This document shows positions 49,769 through 58,540 of a stretch of 64,000 nt of DNA, piece by piece. The first letter of the stretch is position 1. Each line of letters starts with the position of its first letter. Under the pieces are notes generated by a model. The model was not told the DNA's origin. It searched no databases and worked only from the letters and a program-made list of their open reading frames with translations. The DNA is from Pseudopedobacter sp965218985 (GTDB taxonomy: Bacteria > Bacteroidota > Bacteroidia > Sphingobacteriales > Sphingobacteriaceae), in the NCBI GenBank assembly GCA_965218985.1, contig CBDCMP010000007.1:2666001-2730000 (forward strand). Direction: 5' to 3'. Both the position numbers and the translations under genes were made by a program.

Positions 49769-49820
49769 AATATTTGCTATGTTAGCATAATATTTACTAT
49801 GCATGCATAGTAAATATTAT
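49769..49820. promoter_or_regulatory. Operator cluster: perfect 34-bp palindrome plus third half-site
   Basis: 49787-49820 is a perfect 34-bp palindrome centred on ATGCAT, made of two AATATTTACTATG half-sites facing each other. A third half-site AATATTTGCTATG (one mismatch) lies in direct orientation 20 bases upstream, at 49769-49781. The palindrome ends 32 bases before the ATG at 49853. This looks like a binding site for a dimeric regulator controlling the downstream transporter and lipase genes. Confidence 0.75.
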
Positions 49821-49852
49821 TTATGAACTTAAATTTTGATAATTATATACTT

Positions 49853-51076
49853 ATGATAAAAAAGCTATTGCTGGGAGCATGTCTCGCTATGCCTGCAACT
49901 CTTTTCGCACAAGGTTTTCAGGTTAATTTACAAGGGCAAAAGCAGATAGGAATGGCAAGTGCCGGAACCGGTCTTGCTATGGACGGATCCTCGTTATTCT
50001 TTAATCCGGGTGCCATGAGTATGTTAAGCGGAAATGAAATCAATCTGGGAGGAAGTCCACTATTTTTTAAGTCTGCATTTCTACAGGCAGGGTCGTCAAC
50101 TGTTGATCATAATAAAGATGAAATAGCGACGCCGTTCCAGGCTTATGCAGTTTTTGGACCAAAATCCAACAAATTTAAATTTGGCTTGGGCGTTTACACC
50201 CCTTTTGGTGGATTGGTGAATTGGGGAGATCAATGGTCAGGGAGATACTCTTTGATTTCATTAGATTTAAAAGCCATTTATGTGCAACCAACTCTAAGTG
50301 TCAAAATCACTGATCATATTGGGATAGGAGCCGGATTTGTTTATAATCATGGCGAGGTAAACCTGCAAAGAGCCATCCCAGTCTCTAAAGCTGACGGCTC
50401 AGACAGTAAAGCTACGCTAAAAGGAAGCGGAGAAGGATATGGATGGAATGCGGGTATATATTTTAAAACTTTATCTGGTGTGACGATTGGCTTCTCTCAT
50501 CGGTCAAAGGTGGTCACTAAATTAAAAGACGGAGACGCCATCTTCGAGCTTCCTGCTTTTCTTCAGGCTGGTGCGCCAGATAAATTCAATTCCGAATTAC
50601 CTCTTCCTGCAACCACCACACTTGGACTGGGATTTTATCCGTCCTCAAAAACCACTGTGGCTTTTGATGTGAATTGGGTGCACTGGAACGTTTATAAGGT
50701 ATTGGCATTTGATTACAACAACGCTCCTGGTTCCAGGATCCAGGATACCAATTCTCCAAGAAATTATAGTGATGGAGCAGCACTAAGATTAGGAATCGAT
50801 CATCGTCCAACTGCAAAAGTGGCATTAAGGGCAGGTGTTGGCTACGCTTTTACCCCGGTTAAAGATGGATACGTAACTCCTGAAGCACCTGATGCTAATC
50901 GGCTTATACTTTCTGCCGGATTTGGGTATAAATTTTCTCCGAAGTTTGATTTAGACCTTTCCTTTCTTTACGAAGATATAGAGAAAAGAACGCAGACAAA
51001 CGATGAATCGGGACTTTCAGGCACTTTTAAAACGAATGTTTATATACCCGGAATAGGCATATCATATAAATGGTGA
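49853..51076 (+). CDS. OmpP1/FadL-family outer-membrane transporter
   Basis: A 407-residue barrel protein. Signal peptide MIKKLLLGACLAMPATLFAQ, then the FadL-type N-terminal region GFQVNLQGQKQIGMASAGTG and repeated NPGAMSML-type motif, then strands with VYTPFGGLVNWGDQWSGRY. FadL proteins pass long-chain fatty acids or other hydrophobic molecules across the outer membrane. ATG at 49853 is preferred over 49823, which would add ten residues before the signal. It overlaps or nearly abuts a GDSL-lipase-type lipoprotein gene, suggesting import coupled to ester hydrolysis. The preceding palindrome suggests substrate-dependent control. Confidence 0.9.
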   Translation: MIKKLLLGACLAMPATLFAQGFQVNLQGQKQIGMASAGTGLAMDGSSLFFNPGAMSMLSGNEINLGGSPLFFKSAFLQAGSSTVDHNKDEIATPFQAYAVFGPKSNKFKFGLGVYTPFGGLVNWGDQWSGRYSLISLDLKAIYVQPTLSVKITDHIGIGAGFVYNHGEVNLQRAIPVSKADGSDSKATLKGSGEGYGWNAGIYFKTLSGVTIGFSHRSKVVTKLKDGDAIFELPAFLQAGAPDKFNSELPLPATTTLGLGFYPSSKTTVAFDVNWVHWNVYKVLAFDYNNAPGSRIQDTNSPRNYSDGAALRLGIDHRPTAKVALRAGVGYAFTPVKDGYVTPEAPDANRLILSAGFGYKFSPKFDLDLSFLYEDIEKRTQTNDESGLSGTFKTNVYIPGIGISYKW

Positions 51077-51096
51077 TTACTAAAAAGAAAATAAAA

Positions 51097-52389
51097 ATGA
51101 AAATCAGATATCAACAAAAGTGGCTGTTCGCCATATTTCTGTTACTCGCAGCCGCATGTAAAACAGACATAGAAACCCCCAAACCAACCAATGGAAACGC
51201 AGATTTCTCCAAATATATAGCCGTGGGTAATTCCCTCACTTCCGGTTATTCAGATGGAGGATTGTATCTCAGCGGACAACAAAACTCTTATCCGAATATC
51301 ATAGCAACACAAATGAAGGCCGTAGGTGGCGGAAATTTCAATCAACCTTTATTTACCGATGCGCAATCAAACGGTTCAGGTTACCTTAGATTAACCGGTT
51401 TCACTGCCAGTGGATCTCCGCAATTGGTTCCTGTGACAGATAAATTGGCTTTTAGAGCACCAGGATTGCTAACTAAATACACTGATGAGATCCAGAATTT
51501 AGGCGTTCCGGGCATGAGGCTGGATCTCGGAGCCGTGGCTCCTACTTTTAGTGCAGCAAACAATTTTTTTGAAAGACTGCTGCCTGATGATCAGGTGGGC
51601 AACAAAACCTATTTAAGTTATATTCAAGGCAGAAATCATACTTTCTTTTCATTCTGGTTAGGGAACAATGATGTGCTGGGTTGGGCAACTGCCGGAGGAG
51701 TGGTCAATTCCGATCCTACGAAGGTGCTTACCTCCAAATCAAACTTTGCAGCTTTATATGCAACTTTCATCAATGCGCTCTCCGCTCAGGGACAGAAAGG
51801 GGTGGTGGCTACCATTCCTGATGTAACAGCCTTACCTTTTTTTAATACGGTCACTGTAGCGGCGATTAATGCAGGTTTAAAAGCTAACCCTCAAACTGCT
51901 GATTATAGCTTAATCATCAATGCATTGAATCCTGCGACTGGTCTCCATACTCCAAGACTAGCAACAGCTAAAGATCTTATAATTTTAACCTTTAACACGG
52001 CTTCAATTGGAGTGAATGGCTATGGATTAAGTCCCTTGAACCCTATCAATGACAATCAGGTTTTGGATGCCGATGAAGTGGCTATTGCACAGGATTATGT
52101 GAGCAGTTATAATTCGTCCATTAAGTCCATTGCAGCAACGAAAGATTTAGCTGTTTTTGATGCTTACTCATTTTTGAATTCTTTAAAAGGTACAGGTCTG
52201 GTGATTGACGGGATAAACGTGAATTCTTCTTTTATCACTGGAAATGCTTTTTCTTTGGATGGTGTACACCTCACGCAACTTGGTAATGCTATCTTGGCTA
52301 ATGGATTCATCAATTCCATCAATTCAAAATATGGATCCAATATATCAACGGTTGCCGTAGCGGGTTATTCCTCTGTTAAATTTCCCTAA
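51097..52389 (+). CDS. SGNH/GDSL-family hydrolase lipoprotein
   Basis: A 430-residue protein with lipoprotein signal MKIRYQQKWLFAIFLLLAAAC (lipobox LAAAC). Block I is YIAVGNSLTSGYSDGG, with the catalytic serine (variant GNSL instead of GDSL). Block III includes GNNDVLG, and block V is LDGVHLTQLGNAI, with Asp and His. It should be an esterase or lipase attached to the outer membrane or periplasmic face. ATG at 51097 is chosen; an earlier in-frame start at 51070 overlaps the transporter stop and adds nine charged residues. The FadL-type transporter plus this enzyme form a two-gene unit ended by a hairpin. Confidence 0.88.
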   Translation: MKIRYQQKWLFAIFLLLAAACKTDIETPKPTNGNADFSKYIAVGNSLTSGYSDGGLYLSGQQNSYPNIIATQMKAVGGGNFNQPLFTDAQSNGSGYLRLTGFTASGSPQLVPVTDKLAFRAPGLLTKYTDEIQNLGVPGMRLDLGAVAPTFSAANNFFERLLPDDQVGNKTYLSYIQGRNHTFFSFWLGNNDVLGWATAGGVVNSDPTKVLTSKSNFAALYATFINALSAQGQKGVVATIPDVTALPFFNTVTVAAINAGLKANPQTADYSLIINALNPATGLHTPRLATAKDLIILTFNTASIGVNGYGLSPLNPINDNQVLDADEVAIAQDYVSSYNSSIKSIAATKDLAVFDAYSFLNSLKGTGLVIDGINVNSSFITGNAFSLDGVHLTQLGNAILANGFINSINSKYGSNISTVAVAGYSSVKFP

Positions 52390-52406
52390 CCAGCTGGAGG
52401 TTTTTA

Positions 52407-52437
52407 GAAAGGGCAAGTGTCATACCTGCCTTTTCTT
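52407..52437 (+). terminator. Terminator after the lipase gene
   Basis: Imperfect hairpin GAAAGGGCAAG / CCTGCCTTTTC with following T residues, 18 bases after the stop codon. Confidence 0.6.
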
Positions 52438-52528
52438 ATTTTTCTTTAATTTAAGATTTTGAAATATCCATGTTCAATATTCAGCTGTTTGTTTTAGGAT
52501 ATGGGTATAAAAAACTATTTTCGGGACG

Positions 52529-53443
52529 ATGAAAAAAATATTAGTCACCGGCAGCAACGGCTTGTTAGGACAAAAACTCACGGAAAGAATCTTGACTCAA
52601 AATGATTTTGAATTGATAGCCACTTCTAAAGGCGCAAACAGATATACTCAAAAAGAAGGCTATATTTATGTAGATATGGATATCTCTGATGAAAGAAAGG
52701 TGATGGAAGTAATGGAGAGGTTGAAACCTGATGTCATCATTAACACAGCAGCGATGACCAATGTGGACACCTGTGAAATTGAGAAAGAGAAATGTTGGGC
52801 TTTGAATGTAGAAGCGGTGGCTTATTTAATTAAAGCATGTGAAAAGTATCAGATGCAACTTGTTCATTTATCAACCGATTTTATTTTTGATGGGGCAGAT
52901 GGGCCCTATACGGAAGATGCCGAACCTAACCCTTTGTCTTATTATGGAGAATCCAAATTAGCAGCTGAAGACTTGTTGAAAAATTCGTCGATTAAATGGA
53001 CCATTTTAAGAACCATTATAGTTTATGGTGTTGTGAATGATATGAGCAGGAGCAATATTGTGCTTTGGGCTAAAGGAGCTTTAGAGAAAGGGAATCCAAT
53101 CAACGTAGTGGATGATCAATGGAGAATGCCGACTTTGGCTGAAGATCTGGCGGAGATCTGCTTGCTGGCTGCGGATAAAGAAGCGCAAGGGATTTATAAT
53201 GCATCCGGAAAAGACATGATGAGCGTTATGGAACTGGTGAAAAAAGTAGCAGATTTTTATCAGTTAGATCACACATTAATCAACAAGATCAGTTCAGCCT
53301 CCTTAAATCAAACGGCTAAAAGACCTCGGAAAACAGGGTTTATTTTAGATAAATCAATCATCGAATTAGGTTACCAACCTCATTCCTTTTTAGAAGGGAT
53401 GAGAATAATGGATGAACAGCTCAAACAATTTCAAAACAACTGA
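52529..53443 (+). CDS. NAD(P)-dependent SDR, dTDP-4-dehydrorhamnose reductase-like
   Basis: A 304-residue extended short-chain dehydrogenase. The Rossmann motif VTGSNGLLGQKL is at residues 5-16, followed by DVIINTAAMTNVDTCE, the LVHLSTDFIFDG segment and the catalytic YxxxK in YYGESKLAAED. These are the hallmarks of the RmlD/RfbD substrate-binding group, which reduces the 4-keto group of nucleotide sugars. No other rml genes are nearby, so the actual substrate may differ. The stop is one base before the next gene's ATG. Confidence 0.85.
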   Translation: MKKILVTGSNGLLGQKLTERILTQNDFELIATSKGANRYTQKEGYIYVDMDISDERKVMEVMERLKPDVIINTAAMTNVDTCEIEKEKCWALNVEAVAYLIKACEKYQMQLVHLSTDFIFDGADGPYTEDAEPNPLSYYGESKLAAEDLLKNSSIKWTILRTIIVYGVVNDMSRSNIVLWAKGALEKGNPINVVDDQWRMPTLAEDLAEICLLAADKEAQGIYNASGKDMMSVMELVKKVADFYQLDHTLINKISSASLNQTAKRPRKTGFILDKSIIELGYQPHSFLEGMRIMDEQLKQFQNN

Positions 53444-53444
53444 C

Positions 53445-53906
53445 ATGGCATTAAAAATTGGAGATCAGGCTCCAGATTTCACACTCTTCAGCTCAGAACT
53501 GAAAGAGGTGACCTTAAATGATTTTAATCATAAAAAAGTGATCATTCATTTTTTTCCGATGGCTTTCACAGGGGTTTGCACCACCCAACTTTGCACCATG
53601 AGAGATAACTTTGGGTTTTATGAGGGAGTGGGAGCGCAGGTTTTGGGCATTTCTGTTGATTCTCCATTCACTTTGGCGAAATTTAAGGAGGAGAATAATT
53701 ATCAGTTCCCCTTGTTATCAGACTTTAATAAAGAGGTGTCGAAAGCTTACGGAGCATTTTATGATGAATTTGTATTCAACCTGAAAGGAGTCTCTAAAAG
53801 AGCGGCATTTGTTCTGGATGAAGAACACAAAGTGATTTATGCCGAAGTGCTGGAATCTGCCGGAGAACTTCCGGATTTCAAAGCAATTGACGATATTGTG
53901 AAATAA
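53445..53906 (+). CDS. Peroxiredoxin (AhpE/BCP-like)
   Basis: A 153-residue thioredoxin-fold peroxidase: LKIGDQAPDFTLFSSELKE at the start and the peroxidatic cysteine in FFPMAFTGVCTTQLCTMRD (PxxxTxxC, with a second cysteine five residues later). It reduces hydroperoxides in the cytosol. The ATG at 53445 matches family starts; an in-frame upstream ATG at 53412 lies inside the previous gene. It follows the reductase gene by one base, implying co-transcription. Confidence 0.92.
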   Translation: MALKIGDQAPDFTLFSSELKEVTLNDFNHKKVIIHFFPMAFTGVCTTQLCTMRDNFGFYEGVGAQVLGISVDSPFTLAKFKEENNYQFPLLSDFNKEVSKAYGAFYDEFVFNLKGVSKRAAFVLDEEHKVIYAEVLESAGELPDFKAIDDIVK

Positions 53907-53925
53907 ATCTTTAAAACCTAAAAAA

Positions 53926-54912
53926 ATGGATGGCTCTTTTACCTTAATTTTTATAGTTATAGGGAGTGTATTGGCACTTTTTATACTTTTTTATATTCTA
54001 CCCGTCAACCTTTGGTTTACCGCACAATTATCAGGGGTTAAAATCAACTTGTTGAATTTGGTGCTGATGCGCTTGAGAAGAGTGCCTCCTTCTTTGGTGG
54101 TAAACGCCATGATCACGTCAACAAAAGCTGGATTGAACATCAGCTCCAATGAGATTGAGACGCATTTTTTGGCAGGTGGACATGTGAACAACGTGATTAA
54201 ATCATTGATATCAGCCGATAAGGCGAACATTCCTCTTGATTTCAAATTAGCCACTGCGATAGATTTGGCAGGGAGAGATGTTTTTGAAGCAGTTCAGCTA
54301 TCAGTGAATCCAAGAGTGATCAACACGCCACCTGTAGCGGCTGTGGCCAAAGATGGTATCCAACTGATCGCCAAAGCAAGAGTCACGGTGAGAGCGAACA
54401 TCAATCAACTGGTTGGTGGTGCCGGAGAAGAGACCATTTTAGCCAGGGTTGGTGAAGGGATAGTCACCACCATTGGATCGGCGGTAAGCCATAAAGAAGT
54501 TTTGGAGAATCCGGATAAAATATCAAAGGTGGTCCTTTCCAAAGGGTTGGATTCTGGAACAGCCTTTGAGATCCTTTCCATAGACATCGCTGATATTGAT
54601 ATTGGAGATAATATAGGGGCCAAATTGCAAACAGATCAGGCCGAAGCAGATTTAAAAGTAGCGAATGCAAAGGCTGAGGAGAGAAGAGCATTTGCGGTGG
54701 CTTATGAGCAGGAGATGAGGGCAAAAGCTCAGGATGCCAGAGCAAGAGTGATTGAGGCTGAGTCTCAAATACCATTAGCTATCGCCGAATCTTTTAGAAG
54801 TGGCAATTTGGGCATCATGGATTATTATAGAATGCAAAATATCCAGGCTGACACTGATATGAGAGAATCCATCTCTAAGCCAAATGGAGATCAAAAAAAG
54901 GATAAAAAGTAA
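53926..54912 (+). CDS. floA: Flotillin-like membrane-scaffold protein FloA
   Basis: A 328-residue protein of the FloA/UPF0365 family. An N-terminal membrane hairpin at residues 4-30 (LIFIVIGSVLALFILFYILP) is followed by an SPFH-like domain (INTPPVAAVAKDGIQLIAKA, TVRANINQLVGGAGEETILA) and a long alanine/glutamate-rich coiled coil (AEADLKVANAKAEERRAFAV). Bacterial flotillins organise membrane microdomains and fluidity. The tail is lysine-rich. It lies 19 bases after the peroxiredoxin gene. Confidence 0.93.
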   Translation: MDGSFTLIFIVIGSVLALFILFYILPVNLWFTAQLSGVKINLLNLVLMRLRRVPPSLVVNAMITSTKAGLNISSNEIETHFLAGGHVNNVIKSLISADKANIPLDFKLATAIDLAGRDVFEAVQLSVNPRVINTPPVAAVAKDGIQLIAKARVTVRANINQLVGGAGEETILARVGEGIVTTIGSAVSHKEVLENPDKISKVVLSKGLDSGTAFEILSIDIADIDIGDNIGAKLQTDQAEADLKVANAKAEERRAFAVAYEQEMRAKAQDARARVIEAESQIPLAIAESFRSGNLGIMDYYRMQNIQADTDMRESISKPNGDQKKDKK

Positions 54913-54972
54913 GTTGAACGAACCTTCTCTGCTTTTTTGAAAAATGGATTCTACTGGAACCCGCAGAAGAAG

Positions 54973-54992
54973 ATTCAAATCATAATTTGAAT
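54973..54992. repeat. 20-bp inverted repeat upstream of tRNA promoter
   Basis: ATTCAAAT-CATA-ATTTGAAT, perfect 8-bp arms, immediately upstream of the tRNA-Arg promoter; possible regulator site or weak terminator of floA. Confidence 0.4.
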
Positions 54993-54998
54993 TTTAAT

Positions 54999-55029
54999 TT
55001 TGCAAAGCAGATGCTAATACTTACTTTTG
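54999..55029 (+). promoter_or_regulatory. Consensus promoter of tRNA-Arg
   Basis: TTTG ending at 55002, 19 bases, then TACTTTTG at 55022-55029: an exact match to the Bacteroidota vegetative promoter, 14 bases before the mature tRNA. Confidence 0.8.
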
Positions 55030-55043
55030 CAATCCCATTTAAT

Positions 55044-55117
55044 GGACCTGTAGCTTAACTGGATAGAGCACTTGACTACGGATCAGGAGGTTAGGGGTTC
55101 GACTCCCTTCAGGTTCA
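55044..55117 (+). tRNA. tRNA-Arg (anticodon ACG)
   Basis: A 74-base cloverleaf. The acceptor arms GGACCTG / CAGGTTC pair (one G-T), the D-arm region is GCTTAACTGGATAGAGC, the anticodon stem CTTGA / TCAGG encloses loop CTACGGA with anticodon ACG, and the T arm is AGGGG-TTCGACT-CCCT. The CCA end is not encoded. It decodes CGU/CGC/CGA arginine codons after wobble A-to-I modification. Confidence 0.95.
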
Positions 55118-55132
55118 CAATTAGTTTAAGGT

Positions 55133-55167
55133 AAAGCCTTTTTGCCAAAAGCAAAAAGGCTTTTTAA
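55133..55167 (+). terminator. Terminator after tRNA-Arg
   Basis: AAAGCCTTTTTGC / GCAAAAAGGCTTT hairpin with T run, 16 bases after the tRNA. Confidence 0.85.
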
Positions 55168-55184
55168 ATTTTTATTCTTCATAC

Positions 55185-55772
55185 ATGCTAAATATCGTAC
55201 TCTTTGGCCCTCCGGGTGCAGGAAAAGGCACACAATCTCAAAATTTAATTCAGAAATATTCATTGATCCATTTATCAACCGGAGATATTTTACGTGGAGA
55301 GATCAGTAACGGAACGTCATTGGGATTAGAAGCCAAAAAATTGATGGACGAAGGGTTGTTAGTACCTGATGAAGTGGTGATAGGAATGATTTCCAATAAA
55401 CTGGATGAAAATCAGGATGCCGAAGGGTTCATTTTCGATGGCTTTCCCAGAACGGTAGCTCAGGCAGAGGCTTTAGACAAATTGTTAACGTCAAAACAGG
55501 ATGCCATCTCCGGGATGATTGCTTTAGAGGTGGATGAGAAGGAATTGGAAAAAAGATTATTGGGCAGAGGAAAGGATTCCGGAAGACCTGACGATCAAAA
55601 TCCCGAGATCATCAGAAAAAGAGTTCATGAATATACTTCTAAAACTGCACCTGTCGCTAATTATTACCAGTCTCAAAACAAATTCCATGCTGTTGAAGGA
55701 ATCGGATCTATTGAAGATATTTTCGGAAACATTGTGGAGGTGGTAAAAAAGCTTCCGGTAAAGAAATCTTAA
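55185..55772 (+). CDS. adk: Adenylate kinase
   Basis: A 195-residue kinase interconverting ATP + AMP and 2 ADP. P-loop GPPGAGKGTQS (residues 7-17), AMP-binding IHLSTGDILR, and the FDGFPRTVAQAEALD signature. The LID is the short type without a zinc-binding cysteine cluster (GRGKDSGRPDDQNPE). Family length for the short form is about 190. It lies between the tRNA terminator and obgE and opens the adk-obgE unit. Confidence 0.97.
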   Translation: MLNIVLFGPPGAGKGTQSQNLIQKYSLIHLSTGDILRGEISNGTSLGLEAKKLMDEGLLVPDEVVIGMISNKLDENQDAEGFIFDGFPRTVAQAEALDKLLTSKQDAISGMIALEVDEKELEKRLLGRGKDSGRPDDQNPEIIRKRVHEYTSKTAPVANYYQSQNKFHAVEGIGSIEDIFGNIVEVVKKLPVKKS

Positions 55773-55834
55773 AATCCGGACTTATTAAAATCTCTCTAAT
55801 TAGCAGAAGATTTATACCACTAATCAAATATATT

Positions 55835-56833
55835 ATGTCGCAGGGGTCAAATTTCGTGGATTATGTGAAGATGTCCTGTCGTTCAGGGAAGGGAGGGCCA
55901 GGTTCTGCGTATTTGCACCGTGATAAAAAAACCAGTATGGGCGGCCCTGCCGGAGGAGATGGGGCAAGAGGTGGCCATGTGATGGTGAGGGGGAATGCTC
56001 AATTGTGGACGCTGCTACACCTGAAATTCAGAAAACACGTGATGGCTGGAGATGGCGGAGCCGGTGGAGCGACTATGAAATCTGGCAAAACAGGAAGAGA
56101 TGAAATTTTGGAGGTGCCTTTAGGTACCATCGCTAAGGATGCCGAAACTGGAGAAGTTCTATTTGAAATCACAGAAGACGGACAAGAGAAAATTTTATTA
56201 GAGGGGGGAAAGGGTGGATTGGGTAATGCACATTTTAAATCTTCAACCAACCAAACACCCCGTTATGCCCAGCCTGGTTTACCAGGCAAAGAGGAGTGGA
56301 AAATATTGGAATTGAAAGTCTTGGCTGATGTTGGGTTGGTCGGATTTCCAAATGCAGGTAAATCCACGTTATTATCTGTGATCACGGCAGCTAAGCCCGA
56401 AATTGGAGATTATCCTTTCACTACCATCGTTCCCAACCTGGGAATGGTGTCTTATAGAGGAAATCAGTCTTTCATCATGGCTGATATTCCAGGGATCATA
56501 GAAGGTGCTTCAGAAGGTAAAGGATTAGGATTCAGGTTTCTTAGACATATAGAGAGAAATGCGGTGCTATTGTTCATGGTGCCGGCAGATACTTCCAGAA
56601 CCATCAAAGAGGAATATGAGATTTTATTGGGTGAATTGGAAGCTTATAATCCCGAATTGATGCAAAAACCAAAAATCATCGCCGTCAGCAAGACAGATTT
56701 ATTGGATGAGGAATTGCTGAAAGAGATGAAAAATCAGCTTCCAAAAGATATTCCTTCCTTATTTATCTCTTCCCTCGCCAACCAGGGTTTGACGGAACTG
56801 AAGGATTTGATATGGAAAGCTATCGTGGGTTGA
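55835..56833 (+). CDS. obgE: Obg-family GTPase
   Basis: A 332-residue GTPase associated with the large ribosomal subunit and stress signalling. The N-terminal glycine-rich Obg fold occupies about 1-160 (KMSCRSGKGGPGSAYLHRDK, GGAGGATMKSGKTGRDEI). The G domain has G1 GFPNAGKSTLLS, G3 DIPGIIEGASEGKGLG and G4 SKTDLLDE. There is no C-terminal OCT domain, as in other Bacteroidota. The gap to adk is 62 bases. Confidence 0.96.
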   Translation: MSQGSNFVDYVKMSCRSGKGGPGSAYLHRDKKTSMGGPAGGDGARGGHVMVRGNAQLWTLLHLKFRKHVMAGDGGAGGATMKSGKTGRDEILEVPLGTIAKDAETGEVLFEITEDGQEKILLEGGKGGLGNAHFKSSTNQTPRYAQPGLPGKEEWKILELKVLADVGLVGFPNAGKSTLLSVITAAKPEIGDYPFTTIVPNLGMVSYRGNQSFIMADIPGIIEGASEGKGLGFRFLRHIERNAVLLFMVPADTSRTIKEEYEILLGELEAYNPELMQKPKIIAVSKTDLLDEELLKEMKNQLPKDIPSLFISSLANQGLTELKDLIWKAIVG

Positions 56834-56886
56834 TCATATGGCCTCTGGATGACGTATTGAAATCAAATTAATTTTAGGCAGTGCTC

Positions 56887-56924
56887 CCAATTCACTTGCA
56901 CCAATTCACTTGCACCAATTACTT
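56887..56924. repeat. Short tandem repeat upstream of gap
   Basis: Two exact copies of the 14-base unit CCAATTCACTTGCA followed by a partial third copy (CCAATTACTT). Confidence 0.7.
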
Positions 56925-56983
56925 AACTCCTCTCAGTTTTCTTCCATATATTTTCCTTTGCTAAATTGCAAAAAATTTAAGAG

Positions 56984-57985
56984 ATGAAAGTTGGGATCAA
57001 TGGATTTGGACGGATAGGAAGAACGGTTTTAAGAGTGCTAGTGGAGAGGGGTAAATTAGATATCGCGGCAGTGAACGATATCACTGATACCGCTACCCTA
57101 GCTCATTTATTAAAGTATGATTCGGTTCACGGGAATTTTAATGGAGATATTTCTTATGATGAAAAACACCTCATCATCAATCATAAGAAAATAAGGGTAT
57201 TTGCTGAAAAGGACCCGCAACACATCCCATGGGACACTGCTGAAGTGGACTTGGTGATCGAATCCACAGGAAGGTTTCTTACCACTGAACTGGCAGAGAA
57301 ACATATTCAAGCCGGTGCGAAAAAAGTTATTTTATCCGCTCCTGCCAATGACCGCTCTATTCCCACGGTGGTTTTGGGCGTGAATGAGCAAGAAGTGGAT
57401 TGGAGTTCTCCGATTATTTCCAATGCATCCTGCACCACCAATAATGTTGCTGCAATGGTAAAGGTGCTGGACGAAATTTGGGGAATCAAAGAAGGTTACA
57501 TCACCACCGTTCACTCCATGACAGGCGATCAGAACCTACATGATGCTCCGCACCGCGATTTGAGAAGAGCAAGAGCGGCCTCCTCCTCCATCATCCCCAC
57601 CACCACGGGAGCAGCTAAAGCCATCACGCATATTTTTCCTCATCTGGAGGGTCATCTAGGAGGAGCAGGGATCAGGGTGCCGGTTCTGAATGGGTCTTTG
57701 ACGGATTTTACATGTATCTTAAATAAGCAGCCGGCATCAGTAGAGGAGATCAATCATGCTTTTAAAACGGCGGTCAATGGAAGTTTAAGTAAAATCCTTC
57801 AATATACAGAAGACCCTATCGTCTCTGTGGATATCATAGGCAACCCTCATTCCTGTATTTTTGATGCACAGTTAACTTCCATAGTTGGTGGAATGGTGAA
57901 GGTGGTGGGTTGGTATGATAATGAATACGGCTATTCCAATAGGATTGCTGACTTGGCAGAGCAAATAGCAAAAAATTTAAAATGA
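56984..57985 (+). CDS. gap: Type I glyceraldehyde-3-phosphate dehydrogenase
   Basis: A 333-residue NAD-dependent glycolytic enzyme. The Rossmann start is VGINGFGRIGRTVLR, and the catalytic cysteine lies in SNASCTTNNVAAMVK. VHSMTGDQNLHD, the arginine-rich PHRDLRRARAASSSIIPTTTG, and the C-terminal GWYDNEYGYSNR are all conserved. It is co-located with pgk, the next glycolytic step, with a GNAT gene between them overlapping by four bases. Confidence 0.96.
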   Translation: MKVGINGFGRIGRTVLRVLVERGKLDIAAVNDITDTATLAHLLKYDSVHGNFNGDISYDEKHLIINHKKIRVFAEKDPQHIPWDTAEVDLVIESTGRFLTTELAEKHIQAGAKKVILSAPANDRSIPTVVLGVNEQEVDWSSPIISNASCTTNNVAAMVKVLDEIWGIKEGYITTVHSMTGDQNLHDAPHRDLRRARAASSSIIPTTTGAAKAITHIFPHLEGHLGGAGIRVPVLNGSLTDFTCILNKQPASVEEINHAFKTAVNGSLSKILQYTEDPIVSVDIIGNPHSCIFDAQLTSIVGGMVKVVGWYDNEYGYSNRIADLAEQIAKNLK

Positions 57986-58416
57986 TAAAATTTATCAAAA
58001 CAGAAGAGGTTCTGCCCCTCAGAAATCTCGTTTTAAGAAAAGGAAAGTTAAAAGATGAAGAATGCTTCTTTATAAACGATGATGCTCCCGATAGCTTTCA
58101 CTTAGGTTACCTGCTGGATGGTAAGTTGGTGTGTATCGCCACATTCCATCATCAGTCTCATCCGGATTATCCTGGAGATGGCTATCAGTTGAGAGGTATG
58201 GCGACTGCATTCTGCCAACAGGGAAAAGGATACGGAAATCAGGTTTTGAATTTTGCAATAGTTTATCTTAGAGGAGCCGGAGCAGAATATGTATGGTGTA
58301 ATGCCCGTAAAGTGGCTTTTAAATTTTACCAAAGCTTAGGTTTTGAATTTATCAGTGAAGAATTTGAAATACCGAATATCGGACCCCATAAGGTCATGTA
58401 TCTCAAAATACAGTGA
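57982..58416 (+). CDS. GNAT-family N-acetyltransferase
   Basis: A 144-residue acetyltransferase: YQLRGMATAFCQQGKGYGNQV carries the acetyl-CoA pyrophosphate-binding Q/R-x-x-G-x-G/A-like loop, and WCNARKVAFKFYQSLGFEF is the typical motif B. Its ATG overlaps the gap stop codon by four bases (ATGA), so translation is coupled. The substrate is unknown. Its position between gap and pgk is noteworthy but gives no direct clue. Confidence 0.9.
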   Translation: MIKFIKTEEVLPLRNLVLRKGKLKDEECFFINDDAPDSFHLGYLLDGKLVCIATFHHQSHPDYPGDGYQLRGMATAFCQQGKGYGNQVLNFAIVYLRGAGAEYVWCNARKVAFKFYQSLGFEFISEEFEIPNIGPHKVMYLKIQ

Positions 58417-58540
58417 TATCAGCAGTAGGGATCAACCACTTTAACTTCCCTGTGGATAAACCCAAAGCTTAACCATTTTCCAATTTCATTCTCCTTTTCC
58501 TTAGGTTATTCTTAGTTTAGCGGTTCAAAAAACCACAATA

